Below, piece by piece: positions 6,949-14,544 of a stretch of 21,804 bases of DNA (its first letter is position 1; the number at the start of each line of letters is the position of its first letter). Made by a program: the position numbers and the translations under genes. Under the pieces are notes generated by a model. It searched no databases and was not told the origin of the DNA. It saw only the letters and a program-made list of their open reading frames with translations. Source of the stretch: an uncultured Collinsella sp. (GTDB taxonomy: Bacteria > Actinomycetota > Coriobacteriia > Coriobacteriales > Coriobacteriaceae); NCBI GenBank assembly GCA_900547285.1, contig URGF01000020.1:1-21804 (forward strand), given 5' to 3'.

Positions 6949-7572
6949 CTACGCCGCGAGATGCGCGGCAGCGCCGCCCTTCTCGCCCTTACCCTTCCAG
7001 AAGGGCGAGGCGGCCTTCCTCGCCCAGAGCGCCGAGAGGCGCGCAATTTGTTTTGAGGCGGCCCAAGCGCCAGCACCAACGAAGAGCGCCACGCCGACGA
7101 GGCCGAGCCCCACGCCCGCCGAGGCGAGGGCGTACGGGAAGTGGCCGATGGTGACGCCGCTTACGGCAAACAGGAGCTCAACTACGCCCACGCCCCCGAG
7201 TGCCGCCGCGACGATCCACACGCAGAGCGCCAGCACCCAGATGCAGATATAGACCGTGACGACCACGGCGGCGAAGGCGGCGAGCAGCGGCACCCACACC
7301 GGGGAGCCCACGATGGTCAGCACCCACAGCAGCGCGGTGCTGCGCTGGCGCGTCCTCGCGATCGCGCGCGGCACGGCGGGCAGGTCGTCGAGCGTGGCCT
7401 CCGCCACCTCGCCGGGCGTGCCCATGGCGGCCACGGCCTCCTCCTCGCTCATACCGTCCTCCATGCGATCGGCGATGGCCTCCGCATAGAACGCCTTGGT
7501 CTCCTCCACCTGCTCGGCCGGCAGGCAGGCGAGCAGCTCGCCCAACCGGCCCAGAAACTCATCACGCGTCAT
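6949..7572 (-). CDS. DUF1700-family integral membrane protein
   Basis: A 207-aa protein. The N-terminal cytoplasmic region has the family signature: TRDEFLGRLGELLACLP, then EETKAFYAEAIADRMEDGMSEEEAVAAMGTPGEVA. Three to four hydrophobic segments follow (about residues 80-185), and the C-terminus is basic. DUF1700 proteins are encoded beside PadR regulators and DUF4097 proteins, and a role in envelope stress responses has been suggested; the exact function is unknown. An upstream TTG (7587) is in frame, but GAGGGG is 6-7 nt before the ATG at 7572, favouring the ATG. The gene overlaps the end of the padR-like gene by 11 nt, indicating translational coupling. Confidence 0.85.
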   Translation of the reverse strand: MTRDEFLGRLGELLACLPAEQVEETKAFYAEAIADRMEDGMSEEEAVAAMGTPGEVAEATLDDLPAVPRAIARTRQRSTALLWVLTIVGSPVWVPLLAAFAAVVVTVYICIWVLALCVWIVAAALGGVGVVELLFAVSGVTIGHFPYALASAGVGLGLVGVALFVGAGAWAASKQIARLSALWARKAASPFWKGKGEKGGAAAHLAA

Positions 7573-7879
7573 GGTGCGCCCCCTCAACGTATGCGTAAAT
7601 CTCCCGTACGGACGGCCACTCGGCCAGGAACTCCTCGATGCGCGCTCGCCCGTCGTCCGTGATGCGGTAGTACCGGCGCAGCCGCCCGTTGTGCTCGGCG
7701 GAGCGCGCCGTGATGCACCCGGCCTTCTCCAGGCGCTTGAGCAGCGGGTAGAGCGTCGACTCCGTGAGCCCCATGCTCGCCGGTACGTCCTTCACGATCT
7801 GGTAGCCGTAGGACTCCTCGCCGGAGACGGCCGCGAGCACGCAGGCCTCCAGGAAGCCGCGCTTCATCTGTGCCTCCAT
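7562..7879 (-). CDS. PadR-family transcriptional regulator
   Basis: A 105-aa winged-helix repressor of the short PadR type. It reads MKRGFLEACVLAAVSGEESYGYQI, then the recognition helix region LTESTLYPLLKRLEKAG, the beta wing with GRLRRYYRITDDGR, and a short C-terminal dimerisation helix. The frame is open 66 nt further upstream, but AGGAGG lies 7 nt before the ATG at 7879 and the upstream part is promoter sequence. It heads the operon with the DUF1700 gene. The near-palindrome over its -10 element suggests autoregulation, which is usual for this family. Confidence 0.9.
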   Translation of the reverse strand: MEAQMKRGFLEACVLAAVSGEESYGYQIVKDVPASMGLTESTLYPLLKRLEKAGCITARSAEHNGRLRRYYRITDDGRARIEEFLAEWPSVREIYAYVEGAHHDA

Positions 7880-7899
7880 CCGCACACCTCCTCTCGTCA

Positions 7900-7945
7900 T
7901 ATACTGTGCTATACACACTATACGATGCAAGGTATTAGACGTCAA
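7900..7945 (-). promoter_or_regulatory. PadR operon promoter with overlapping operator-like palindrome
   Basis: On the minus strand, TTGACG (7945-7940) is followed after exactly 17 nt by TATAGT (7922-7917), a strong sigma70/SigA-type promoter ending about 40 nt before the padR ATG. A near-perfect inverted repeat, TATACTGTG-N5-CACACTATA (7900-7922, one mismatch), covers the -10 box. This is the expected position for a PadR repressor site. Binding is inferred. Confidence 0.75.
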
Positions 7946-8535
7946 CTCTCATCGCGAAGGTTCTCCGGCCCCTGCGCGCTGCGAACGTGATGTCGCGGGA
8001 CGGTTGGCATTATGCATGAAACGTCAAGTAACGCTCTTTTGATCCACTTCCACTCGGCCCCATATGCCTTGCACAACGCCCCCTTCGACCTCGGAATCAA
8101 GAGAGCCGCTAGGCTGGACATGCCGGATGGTAAGGTCCTGGACGCCATGGTGGACTTCTCCGATGCCATGGGGGTCATGGGTCTACACCGATGGAGGCCC
8201 ACACACGCGGCAGGGCTCGCCCGTCACCGCTGGTCGCCGGACGGTCCCCACGCCTCGCTCGCCAACGCGCAGGCGACAGCAGCAGTCCAGCGCTGGGCTG
8301 GAGACGCCAGAATGCCCAGAAGATGCGTTTCCCATCGCTGCGACAGAGCTTTTTGTAGGGGCGGCAATTTTTCCTAATGTCGAGGTCAGCTAGGCTTCAG
8401 TAGCCACCTTGGGAGCATCGCCAATAGACTCTTCCTTTATACGTTCGGCATAATCGTAGGCGATACCCACAAATTCCGGTCCCGAGCAACAGGAGTACAA
8501 TTGCTGCATTGTTGCCAGCTGTTGGGAGATGGAAG
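7946..8535. other. Unassigned region with coding-like fragments
   Basis: No complete gene can be supported here. A plus-strand frame at 8012-8377 starts at an ATG without a Shine-Dalgarno. It contains a protein-like stretch (LDMPDGKVLDAMVDFSDAMG, about 8114-8174) but loses coding character afterwards. A minus-strand frame at 8394-8513 gives 39 aa (SGPEFVGIAYDYAERIKEES... ending VATEA) that looks like the acidic C-terminus of a protein, also without a ribosome site. Both may be remnants of decayed genes. A TACAAT at 8496-8501 could be the -10 of the LuxR-type gene, with a poor -35. Confidence 0.35.
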
Positions 8536-9540
8536 ATGGACTGCGATGGCTACCCGCGCATTCCCATGCCGTTGATGTGCACTGCCTTTGTGTCAGGGCA
8601 GATCGACGCTGCGGTTGCAGGCATTTCCGACCCCGATTCACGCACCATCGCCACGGCAGAAGCGCTGTACTTTCGCGGACAGGCCACCCTCGCCGCCGAG
8701 ACAGCACGCCCCTATCTTGACGCCACCGATCCCGCGCTGCGCTATTCCGCATGCTTTATCTGCGGATACGCCAGCCTGTCGCTCCACCGTATCGCCAATG
8801 CCCGCCGGTGCCTTGCGGGCATCCTCGATACACCGACCGACGAGGAATCGCCCGCCGTCCACGCCACGCATATCCTATTCGCCTCCGCCGCTAGCGTCCT
8901 GCTGCACTTGCCTTCCCCGTATTCTGCCGAAGAGTTTTATCCACTTGCGGCGCATCTGCCCGAGGGCCTGCGCCTGTTCGCCAGCTATGTGATGGCGCAC
9001 GCCTTGTACCTGCGCGGCGAATACGGCCGCAGCCTGGGCATGGCGGAAAACGCCCTGATCATGAAACAGGGAAGCTATCCGATCTCGGAACTGTTCCTGC
9101 ACCTGTCGGCTTCCATGGCCTGCATGAGCCTCAAAGACGTCGACGCCGCAAAGGCACACTTCGGAGCCGCTTGGGACATTGCGCGTCCCGACGGCCTTAT
9201 CGAGCTCATTGGCGAGCACCACGGCCTTTTGCAGGGGCTTATCGAGGCATGCTTAAAATCGCAATACCCCGACGATTTCGCTCGCATCATCGAGATCACG
9301 TATCGATTCAGCTACGGCTGGCGGCGCATCCACAACCCCGATTCGGGCGAGGACGTGGCCGACGATCTAACGACCACGGAGTTCACCATGGCCATGCTCG
9401 CCTGCCGTGGGTGGACCAACGCCGAAATCGCACGCCATATGGGCGTGTCGCCGGGCACCGTTAAAAACCGCCTATCCGGCGTATACGCAAAGCTTGGCAT
9501 CGGCACACGCGCCGAGCTGGTCGCGCATATGTTGCGTTAG
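8536..9540 (+). CDS. LuxR-type transcriptional regulator with helical N-terminal domain
   Basis: A 334-aa regulator. GGGAG lies 7 nt before the ATG at 8536, which is preferred to the upstream in-frame TTG at 8509. Residues 1 to about 260 form a helical, TPR-like array of Ala-rich repeats (EALYFRGQATLAAETARPYL, then ALYLRGEYGRSLGMAENAL), as in MalT/LuxR-type sensors but without a nucleotide-binding domain. The last 60 residues are a LuxR helix-turn-helix: LTTTEFTMAMLACRGWTNAEIARHMGVSPGTVKNRLSGVY. No effector gene lies beside it, so its target and ligand are unknown. Many such orphan LuxR proteins occur in Coriobacteriia (general knowledge). Confidence 0.9.
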   Translation: MDCDGYPRIPMPLMCTAFVSGQIDAAVAGISDPDSRTIATAEALYFRGQATLAAETARPYLDATDPALRYSACFICGYASLSLHRIANARRCLAGILDTPTDEESPAVHATHILFASAASVLLHLPSPYSAEEFYPLAAHLPEGLRLFASYVMAHALYLRGEYGRSLGMAENALIMKQGSYPISELFLHLSASMACMSLKDVDAAKAHFGAAWDIARPDGLIELIGEHHGLLQGLIEACLKSQYPDDFARIIEITYRFSYGWRRIHNPDSGEDVADDLTTTEFTMAMLACRGWTNAEIARHMGVSPGTVKNRLSGVYAKLGIGTRAELVAHMLR

Positions 9541-9561
9541 CGACCGGGCTGCCCGGCGTAT

Positions 9562-9591
9562 CGAAAGCGCTTCGGGCGCCTGGCGCTTTCG
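9562..9591 (+). terminator. Hairpin after the LuxR-type gene
   Basis: A perfect 9-bp stem, CGAAAGCGC / GCGCTTTCG, with a 12-nt GC-rich loop lies 22 nt after the LuxR stop codon. There is no T-run downstream, so it may be a weak or factor-assisted terminator rather than a classical one. Confidence 0.4.
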
Positions 9592-9620
9592 CGCGCTCAA
9601 TTCGGACATTTTGACCCTTG

Positions 9621-9790
9621 AACGGCATTACCGCCACGGGGCACCTTCTCGCAAAGACAGCAACGCTCCCCTTACGGCAGCCGCTGCAGCACTCGCCGCA
9701 GCTGGTGCCGGCCTTGTCGCCTACAGCGCCCGCCGCACGGCGCTCAAAAAAGACACCGCCAATGAGGCCAATTCGGATAGGCCTCGCTAG
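9621..9790 (+). pseudogene. Degenerate C-terminus of a sortase-anchored surface protein
   Basis: One frame reads NGITATGHLLAKT up to 9659. A second frame, shifted by one base, continues SNAPLTAAAAALAAAGAGL, then VAYSARRTALKKD. Together they resemble a cell-wall sorting signal (L-x-x-T-G, hydrophobic helix, basic tail). The missing piece would be about 7 nt encoding G-D between T and S, and deletion between two ACAG repeats would produce exactly this. No upstream part of such a protein is present, so this would be a remnant. The hydrophobic segment and basic tail are directly visible; the LAKTG interpretation is inference. Confidence 0.4.
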
Positions 9791-9839
9791 CTCCTAGTTA
9801 CTTTTGTGAGAGACGTCGACTCGGCTCATTGAACATCAA

Positions 9840-9875
9840 AATGGGCTGGTTCTGGATACCCAGAGCCAGCCCATT
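9840..9875 (-). terminator. Rho-independent terminator of the XRE/membrane protein operon
   Basis: A 10-bp perfect outer stem (AATGGGCTGG / CCAGCCCATT), one T/G position and a 5-bp inner stem (TCTGG / CCAGA) close an ATAC loop. On the minus strand the stem runs into TTTT. It lies 5 nt beyond the membrane protein's stop codon. Confidence 0.8.
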
Positions 9876-9880
9876 GCACA

Positions 9881-10465
9881 TTAAATGTCGTCTGAGGAGT
9901 CGAGTTCTGCCTCGAGCTTGGCACGGCGTCTTTTCGCCGTGAAAAACGTTGCGCACAGGACAGCAAACGTGGCCGCGAAAATCGTCGCACCGCAGAACAC
10001 GCCCGTGGCCAGGTTCGCCAACCAAAAGACGCTTTCGAGCGATACGATCTGCGCCTCAGCGACACAGCGCATTGCGGCAATAACAAGCGCGAACGCGGCG
10101 CCGCTAAGACCGCTGACAAGCAGGAAATATCCAACAGGAAGATGCTCGGTTTGCCCAAAACGATTGGTATCGACATAGCCCTTCCGCGTTTGCAGTCCTG
10201 CGCAAATCAACATCACGAGAACGAGCCACAAATACATGGCTGCCTCGAACGGCGTTGCAAAGCCATGCGGCATTTCACTAGCGTCGCTGTGAACCCACGC
10301 AACCTGTCGAGCTATAAACTGGTAGAAAAAGATCATCAACATGCCAAACGAAAGCAGCACGAAGCCAATCTTGTAGATCTTCGCGTTCTCAGCCTCCAGG
10401 CGTTCATCCTTTGGGCCGGCATATTCACGCCACTTTTGCACGATTTTCAGATCTTCATATTTCAT
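9881..10465 (-). CDS. Integral membrane protein, probably DUF6773-like
   Basis: A 194-aa protein with four predicted membrane helices (about 31-52, 73-91, 111-134, 147-176), a charged N-terminus (PKDERLEAENAKIYKIGF) and a basic then acidic C-terminal tail. The DER...E...KIYKIGF start and the four-helix layout resemble DUF6773-type proteins, which are often encoded with a small XRE regulator; I am not certain of the family. Its Shine-Dalgarno TAGGAG overlaps the stop codon of the regulator gene 9 nt upstream, with 6 nt to the ATG, so the two are coupled. The function is unknown. Membrane protein plus XRE regulator pairs may act in envelope homeostasis or signalling (inference). Confidence 0.7.
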   Translation of the reverse strand: MKYEDLKIVQKWREYAGPKDERLEAENAKIYKIGFVLLSFGMLMIFFYQFIARQVAWVHSDASEMPHGFATPFEAAMYLWLVLVMLICAGLQTRKGYVDTNRFGQTEHLPVGYFLLVSGLSGAAFALVIAAMRCVAEAQIVSLESVFWLANLATGVFCGATIFAATFAVLCATFFTAKRRRAKLEAELDSSDDI

Positions 10466-10474
10466 AGTGAACTC

Positions 10475-10705
10475 CTAAAGAGCATTAGGGTCGGCGTCGG
10501 TTTCGTCTTCCCAAAACAAGTCGTTCAACGTAACGCGCAGCGCCTTACAGATTGCCACGCACAAATTGAGCGTGGGGTTGTAGCCGCCCGCCTCGATAAG
10601 GCCGATGGTTTGGCGCGTAACGCCCACGGCTTGGGCTAAGTCAGCTTGCGAAAGGCCAGCCGCCGCGCGTGCCGCCTTCATGCGTAGGTTCTTTTTGCCC
10701 GGCAT
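10475..10705 (-). CDS. Small XRE-family transcriptional regulator
   Basis: A 76-aa HTH_3 regulator. The core reads LRMKAARAAAGLSQADLAQA, then VGVTRQTIGLIEAGGYNPTL, and NLCVAICKALRVTLNDLFW. This is the common short class of Cro/CI-like regulators paired with membrane proteins. AAAGGA lies just before the ATG at 10705; the longer frame from 10747 would begin inside the promoter region and is rejected. It is the first gene of a two-gene operon with the downstream membrane protein. Repeated GACAGATAT-like motifs around its promoter suggest that it binds there. Confidence 0.9.
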   Translation of the reverse strand: MPGKKNLRMKAARAAAGLSQADLAQAVGVTRQTIGLIEAGGYNPTLNLCVAICKALRVTLNDLFWEDETDADPNAL

Positions 10706-10726
10706 GGAGTTCCTTTCGTAGTAATG

Positions 10727-10795
10727 GACAGATATCCGTTGCAACATGACAGAAATATATTGTATCCTTCACAAGATGTCAACTATATCTGTCAT
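10727..10795 (-). promoter_or_regulatory. XRE operon promoter and operator-like repeats
   Basis: On the minus strand, TTGACA (10782-10777) and TATATT (10759-10754) are 17 nt apart, a near-consensus promoter. Around it are GACAGATAT (10727-10735), GACAGAAATAT (10748-10758) and the inverted ATATCTGTC (10785-10793). An inverted pair ATGACAGA (10745-10752) / TCTGTCAT (10788-10795) brackets the promoter. These are candidate binding sites for the XRE regulator. Confidence 0.7.
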
Positions 10796-10855
10796 TATGG
10801 AAACCATGTCCGCCATCGCCATGTGGACATAACAATTTCGATTCGCTATTCAAAC

Positions 10856-10939
10856 TTACTCGGACAAAACTGACTCGGTTTTGTCCGAGTAAACTCGAGC
10901 ATAAACTTATTCATGCGATACAATTAACTCGGACAAAAC
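10856..10939 (+). repeat. Repeated ACTCGGACAAAAC leader with 15-bp palindrome
   Basis: A perfect 15-bp inverted repeat (TTACTCGGACAAAAC at 10856-10870 and its complement at 10878-10892) has a 7-nt loop. A third copy of ACTCGGACAAAAC occurs at 10927-10939. Copies one and three share a longer direct repeat continuing as CYGASTCGG. The ATPase gene starts 22 nt after the last copy. It could be an operator, an RNA leader structure, or the recognition site of the downstream nuclease-like protein. Confidence 0.7.
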
Positions 10940-10961
10940 CGAGTCGGAAGGAACCGAGTAA

Positions 10962-12344
10962 GTGGAATTCATTGGCAGGGAGCTTGAACTCGCCCGTATT
11001 AAGAAAACGCTCAAAGCACCCGAGCAGCGCAATGTTCTCATTTACGGCAGGCGTCGCGTCGGAAAAAGTGAGCTCATCAAGCAGGCACTAACCGATTTGT
11101 CGGACGTCGCAACGGTCTATTACGAGTGCCGCCAAACCTCCGAGGCAGACAACCTCGAGAGTCTGTCCGTCCTTGTTGCTGAAGCGCTGAGCTTTCCTCC
11201 GCTCGCCTTCACAGGCATCCGCGAGCTCATCGAATTTCTGTTTGCCCAAGCTAAAGACAAGAACATTACCCTCGTTCTCGACGAATACCCCTACTTGAGA
11301 GATGCGGTTAAAGGCCTAGACAGCATTCTTCAGACCTCAATCGACGCCCACAGGGAAGACTCACGTTTAAACATTGTCCTGTGCGGCTCCTACGTTGAGA
11401 TTATGAAATCCCTCATCGAGCATGAAAGCCCCCTCTACGGGCGAATTGATCTCGCGCTTGAGCTTAAGCCCATGGATTACTTTGACGCTGCGAAGTTCTA
11501 TCCCGCGTTCTCGCCCGAGGACAAGGTGCGGCTCTATAGCGTTTTTGGCGGTATCCCCTTTTACAATCGCCTCATCGATCAATCCCAAAGCGTACGCGAC
11601 AACATCATCGAGCTCGTCACGGAACCTGGCGCCCGCTTAGAAAGCGAGGTGCCGTCCTATCTCAACGCCGAGATCTCGAAGATGACCAACGCCAACGAAG
11701 TTTTCGGGGCTCTCGCACAAGGCTACTCCCGTTGGGGGGACGTGCTGGCACAGTCGCACGTCTCGAGCGGTCCGGCCATGGCAGACGTGCTCGACAAGCT
11801 CATGTCACTCGAAATCGTCCAAAAGCGTGCACCCATCAACGACCCTACGAACAAGCGCAAGTCTGGCTACTTTGTAGTGGATCCGCTTTCGCTCTTTTAC
11901 TATCGCTATGTTTTCCGCAATGCCTCAGCGCGTCAGCTGCTCGACTCGGAAGTCTTCTATGATCGTCACGTCTTCCAAGACTTCGAGGAAAACTACGTTC
12001 CTCATATGTTCGAGGAGATCTGCCGTCAATACCTCGTGCGGCAGAACAGGACCGGCAAGATCGAACCGGCTTTCGACGCCATAGGCAAGTACTGGTACGA
12101 CGACCCCGCAAACAAAACGAGCGGCGAATTCGATGTGGTAACGCAAGACCCCGAGGGCTACGCATTCTACGAAGCAAAGTTCCGCAAATCCCCCATCACG
12201 CAAAAAATGGTCGACGAGGAAATCGCCCAAGTCGAGGCAACGGGACTCAAGTGCCATCGCTATGGATTCTTCTCCCGTTCGGGCTTCGAAGCTGGCGAAA
12301 GCGATCGAACCGTCTTCATCGACCTGCCGCAGATGTTTGGATAG
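10962..12344 (+). CDS. AAA ATPase with C-terminal DUF234/PD-(D/E)XK nuclease-like domain
   Basis: A 460-aa protein of the 'archaeal ATPase' (ATPase_2) family. It starts at GTG 10962 with GGAAGGA about 9 nt upstream. Walker A GRRRVGKS is at residues 29-36 and Walker B LVLDEYP has D107/E108. A sensor-like VLCGSYVEIM follows, then a winged-helix middle part (GYFVVDPLSLFYYRYV). The C-terminal domain has GEFDVV (D391) and YEAKF (E404, K406), the D-x(n)-E-x-K pattern of PD-(D/E)XK nucleases. Families with this layout are widespread and poorly understood; DNA mobility or defence roles have been proposed without firm proof. The upstream ACTCGGACAAAAC repeats make regulated expression likely. No transposase or partner gene is adjacent. 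Confidence 0.85.
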   Translation: MEFIGRELELARIKKTLKAPEQRNVLIYGRRRVGKSELIKQALTDLSDVATVYYECRQTSEADNLESLSVLVAEALSFPPLAFTGIRELIEFLFAQAKDKNITLVLDEYPYLRDAVKGLDSILQTSIDAHREDSRLNIVLCGSYVEIMKSLIEHESPLYGRIDLALELKPMDYFDAAKFYPAFSPEDKVRLYSVFGGIPFYNRLIDQSQSVRDNIIELVTEPGARLESEVPSYLNAEISKMTNANEVFGALAQGYSRWGDVLAQSHVSSGPAMADVLDKLMSLEIVQKRAPINDPTNKRKSGYFVVDPLSLFYYRYVFRNASARQLLDSEVFYDRHVFQDFEENYVPHMFEEICRQYLVRQNRTGKIEPAFDAIGKYWYDDPANKTSGEFDVVTQDPEGYAFYEAKFRKSPITQKMVDEEIAQVEATGLKCHRYGFFSRSGFEAGESDRTVFIDLPQMFG

Positions 12345-12387
12345 GACAGGACAGGTCCCTCCCGCATTCCAAGCATTCATTATCTAA

Positions 12388-12403
12388 TCGAACGATTGTT
12401 CGA
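12388..12403. promoter_or_regulatory. LexA/SOS box
   Basis: TCGAAC-GATT-GTTCGA is a perfect match to the actinobacterial LexA consensus TCGAAC-N4-GTTCGA; the palindrome extends one base more on each side (12387-12404). It is 15 nt upstream of the putative -35 of the topoisomerase operon. Regulation by LexA is inferred from the site alone. Confidence 0.65.
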
Positions 12404-12418
12404 TGGATTTCGTGTTGG

Positions 12419-12447
12419 TTGGAATCGTCTGTGGGCTGGGCTATGCT
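12419..12447 (+). promoter_or_regulatory. Putative promoter of topoisomerase operon
   Basis: TTGGAA (12419-12424), a 17-nt spacer and TATGCT (12442-12447) lie 54 nt before the ATG. An AAAGGAG further down (about 12478-12484) is rather far from the ATG at 12502, with weaker GAGAG in between. Confidence 0.5.
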
Positions 12448-12501
12448 ACCTTGACTATCTATATGACTTAAACGCAGCAAAGGAGCACCGAGAGAGCGAG
12501 T

Positions 12502-14499
12502 ATGGCAAAAAACACCGCAAACTATGGTAACGACAGTATCCGCCAGCTCAAGGACGAGGAGCGCGTACGCCTGCGCCCCGCCGTCATCTTTGGCTCGGAC
12601 GGACTCGACGGCTGCGCGCATGCCGCCTTCGAGATCCTGTCCAACGCCGTTGACGAGGCGCGCCAGGGCTACGGCAAGCTCATCACCCTTACCGCCTTTC
12701 GCGATGGTTCCATTCAGGTAGAGGACAACGGCCGCGGCTGCCCGCTCGACTGGAACCCCTCCGAGAAGCGCTTTAACTGGGAGCTCGTCTTTTGCGAGCT
12801 CTACGCAGGTGGCAAGTACAACAACAACCAGGGCGGCGACTACGACTTCTCGCTCGGTACCAACGGCCTGGGCTCGTGCGCGACCCAGTACGCATCCGAG
12901 TACATGGACGTCACGGTTTGGCGCGACGGCAACAAGTACTCCCTGCACTTTAAGAAGGGCAAGGTCGTCGGCGCCAAAAAGAAGGCGCTCGAGATTGAGC
13001 CCAGCGACGAGGACCGTACCGGCACCACCATCAAATGGCGCCCCGATCTTGAGGTCTTTACCTCCATCAGCATCCCCCACGATTGGTATCGCGAAACCAT
13101 GCGCCGCCAGGCCGTGGTCAACGCCAACGTGACCTTCCGCCTGCGCATCGAAGGTGACGATGGCGAGTTTTCCGAAGAGGACTTCTGCTACCCCAAGGGC
13201 ATCGAGGACTACGTGCTCGAGAAGGTCGGTACCGACTACCTCACCGAGCCCTTCTTTATCGAGGCCGACCGTCGCGGTCGAGATCGCGAGGACCTGCCCG
13301 ACTACAACGTCAAGATTACCGCGTGCATGTGCTTCTCGCGCACCTTCATGATGCAGGAGTACTACCACAACTCATCGTGGCTCGAGAATGGCGGCTCGCC
13401 CGAGAAGGCCGCCCGCAGCGCTCTGACCAGTGCCATCGATGCTTACATTAAGCAACAGGGCAAGTACAACAAAAACGAGAGCGGCATCAAATGGCAGGAC
13501 GTCCAGGACTGCCTGGTGCTGGTGACCAACTGTTTCTCTACCCAAACGTCCTATGAAAACCAGACTAAGAAGGCCATCAACAACCGCTTTATCCAGCAGG
13601 CCATGACGGCCTTCTTTAAGGAACGCCTCTCGACCTACCTGATCGAGAACAAAGACGCCGCCAACAAGATCATGGAGCAGGTGCTCATCAACAAGCGTTC
13701 GCGCGAGAACGCCGAGAAGACGCGTCAAAGCATCAAGACCAACCTGCAGCAGAAGACCGACATGGCCAACCGCGTGCAGAAGTTCATCGACTGCCGCTCC
13801 AAGGACAAGAACCGTCGCGAGATCTACATCGTAGAGGGCGACTCGGCAGCAGGCGCCATTCGCACCTCGCGCGATGCCGAGTTCCAAGGCGTTATGCCCG
13901 TCCGCGGTAAGATCCTCAACTGCCTGAAAGAGGACTACCCGCGCATCTTTAAGTCCGACATCATCATGGACCTCATGCGCGTGCTGGGCTGCGGCGTGGA
14001 GATCAAAGACAAGCGCATCAAGAACCTTGGTGCCTTTGACCTGGACAACCTCAACTGGAACAAGGTCATCATCTGTACGGACGCCGACGTCGACGGTTAC
14101 CACATCCGCACGCTCGTGCTCACCATGCTTTACCGCCTGGTGCCCACACTTATCGACGAGGGCTACGTTTATATCGCCGAGTCGCCGCTCTACGAGATCA
14201 ACTGCAAAGAGAAGACCTACTTTGCCTACACCGAGCTCGAGAAGAACGGCATCCTCAAGGAGATTGGCGACCAAAAGTGCTCCATCAACCGCTCCAAGGG
14301 TCTTGGCGAGAACGACCCGGACATGATGTGGCTCACCACCATGAACCCCGAGACGCGTCGCCTGATCAAGGTGGAGCCCGAGGACGTCACCAAGATGGAG
14401 ACCATGTTTAACCTGTTGCTGGGCAACGACGAAGCGGGCCGCAAGCGCCATATCTCCGAGCACGGCAAGGAATATCTGGACCAGCTGGACCTGCAATAG
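12502..14499 (+). CDS. Type IIA DNA topoisomerase, B subunit (ParE/GyrB-like paralogue)
   Basis: The ATP-hydrolysing and TOPRIM subunit of a heterotetrameric type IIA topoisomerase, 665 aa, near the usual length of 630-650 for ParE or short GyrB. GHKL ATPase: FEILSNAVDEA with catalytic Glu44 and Asn48, DNGRGCP (D75-), the ATP lid GGKY...SLGTNGLGSC and GTTIKWRPD. The transducer domain keeps the ATP-contacting QTK loop (ENQTKKAINN). TOPRIM: EGDSAAGAIRTSRD with Glu445 and TDADVDGYHIRT with D527/D529/D531 for metal. The tail has RSKGLGENDPDMMW and TTMNPETRR. All catalytic residues are kept, but several motifs depart from gyrase (SLGTNGLGSC instead of GLHGVGAS). This fits a second, divergent enzyme rather than the housekeeping gyrase. 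Its A subunit follows after 45 nt. Confidence 0.9.
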   Translation: MAKNTANYGNDSIRQLKDEERVRLRPAVIFGSDGLDGCAHAAFEILSNAVDEARQGYGKLITLTAFRDGSIQVEDNGRGCPLDWNPSEKRFNWELVFCELYAGGKYNNNQGGDYDFSLGTNGLGSCATQYASEYMDVTVWRDGNKYSLHFKKGKVVGAKKKALEIEPSDEDRTGTTIKWRPDLEVFTSISIPHDWYRETMRRQAVVNANVTFRLRIEGDDGEFSEEDFCYPKGIEDYVLEKVGTDYLTEPFFIEADRRGRDREDLPDYNVKITACMCFSRTFMMQEYYHNSSWLENGGSPEKAARSALTSAIDAYIKQQGKYNKNESGIKWQDVQDCLVLVTNCFSTQTSYENQTKKAINNRFIQQAMTAFFKERLSTYLIENKDAANKIMEQVLINKRSRENAEKTRQSIKTNLQQKTDMANRVQKFIDCRSKDKNRREIYIVEGDSAAGAIRTSRDAEFQGVMPVRGKILNCLKEDYPRIFKSDIIMDLMRVLGCGVEIKDKRIKNLGAFDLDNLNWNKVIICTDADVDGYHIRTLVLTMLYRLVPTLIDEGYVYIAESPLYEINCKEKTYFAYTELEKNGILKEIGDQKCSINRSKGLGENDPDMMWLTTMNPETRRLIKVEPEDVTKMETMFNLLLGNDEAGRKRHISEHGKEYLDQLDLQ

Positions 14500-14544
14500 C
14501 AGCAAATCGATAACGACGGCCCATAAGAAGTTCAAGAGGAAATC

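Noticed and set aside
12316..13368. Minus-strand open frame of 350 aa
   Set aside because: Antisense shadow of the topoisomerase B subunit.
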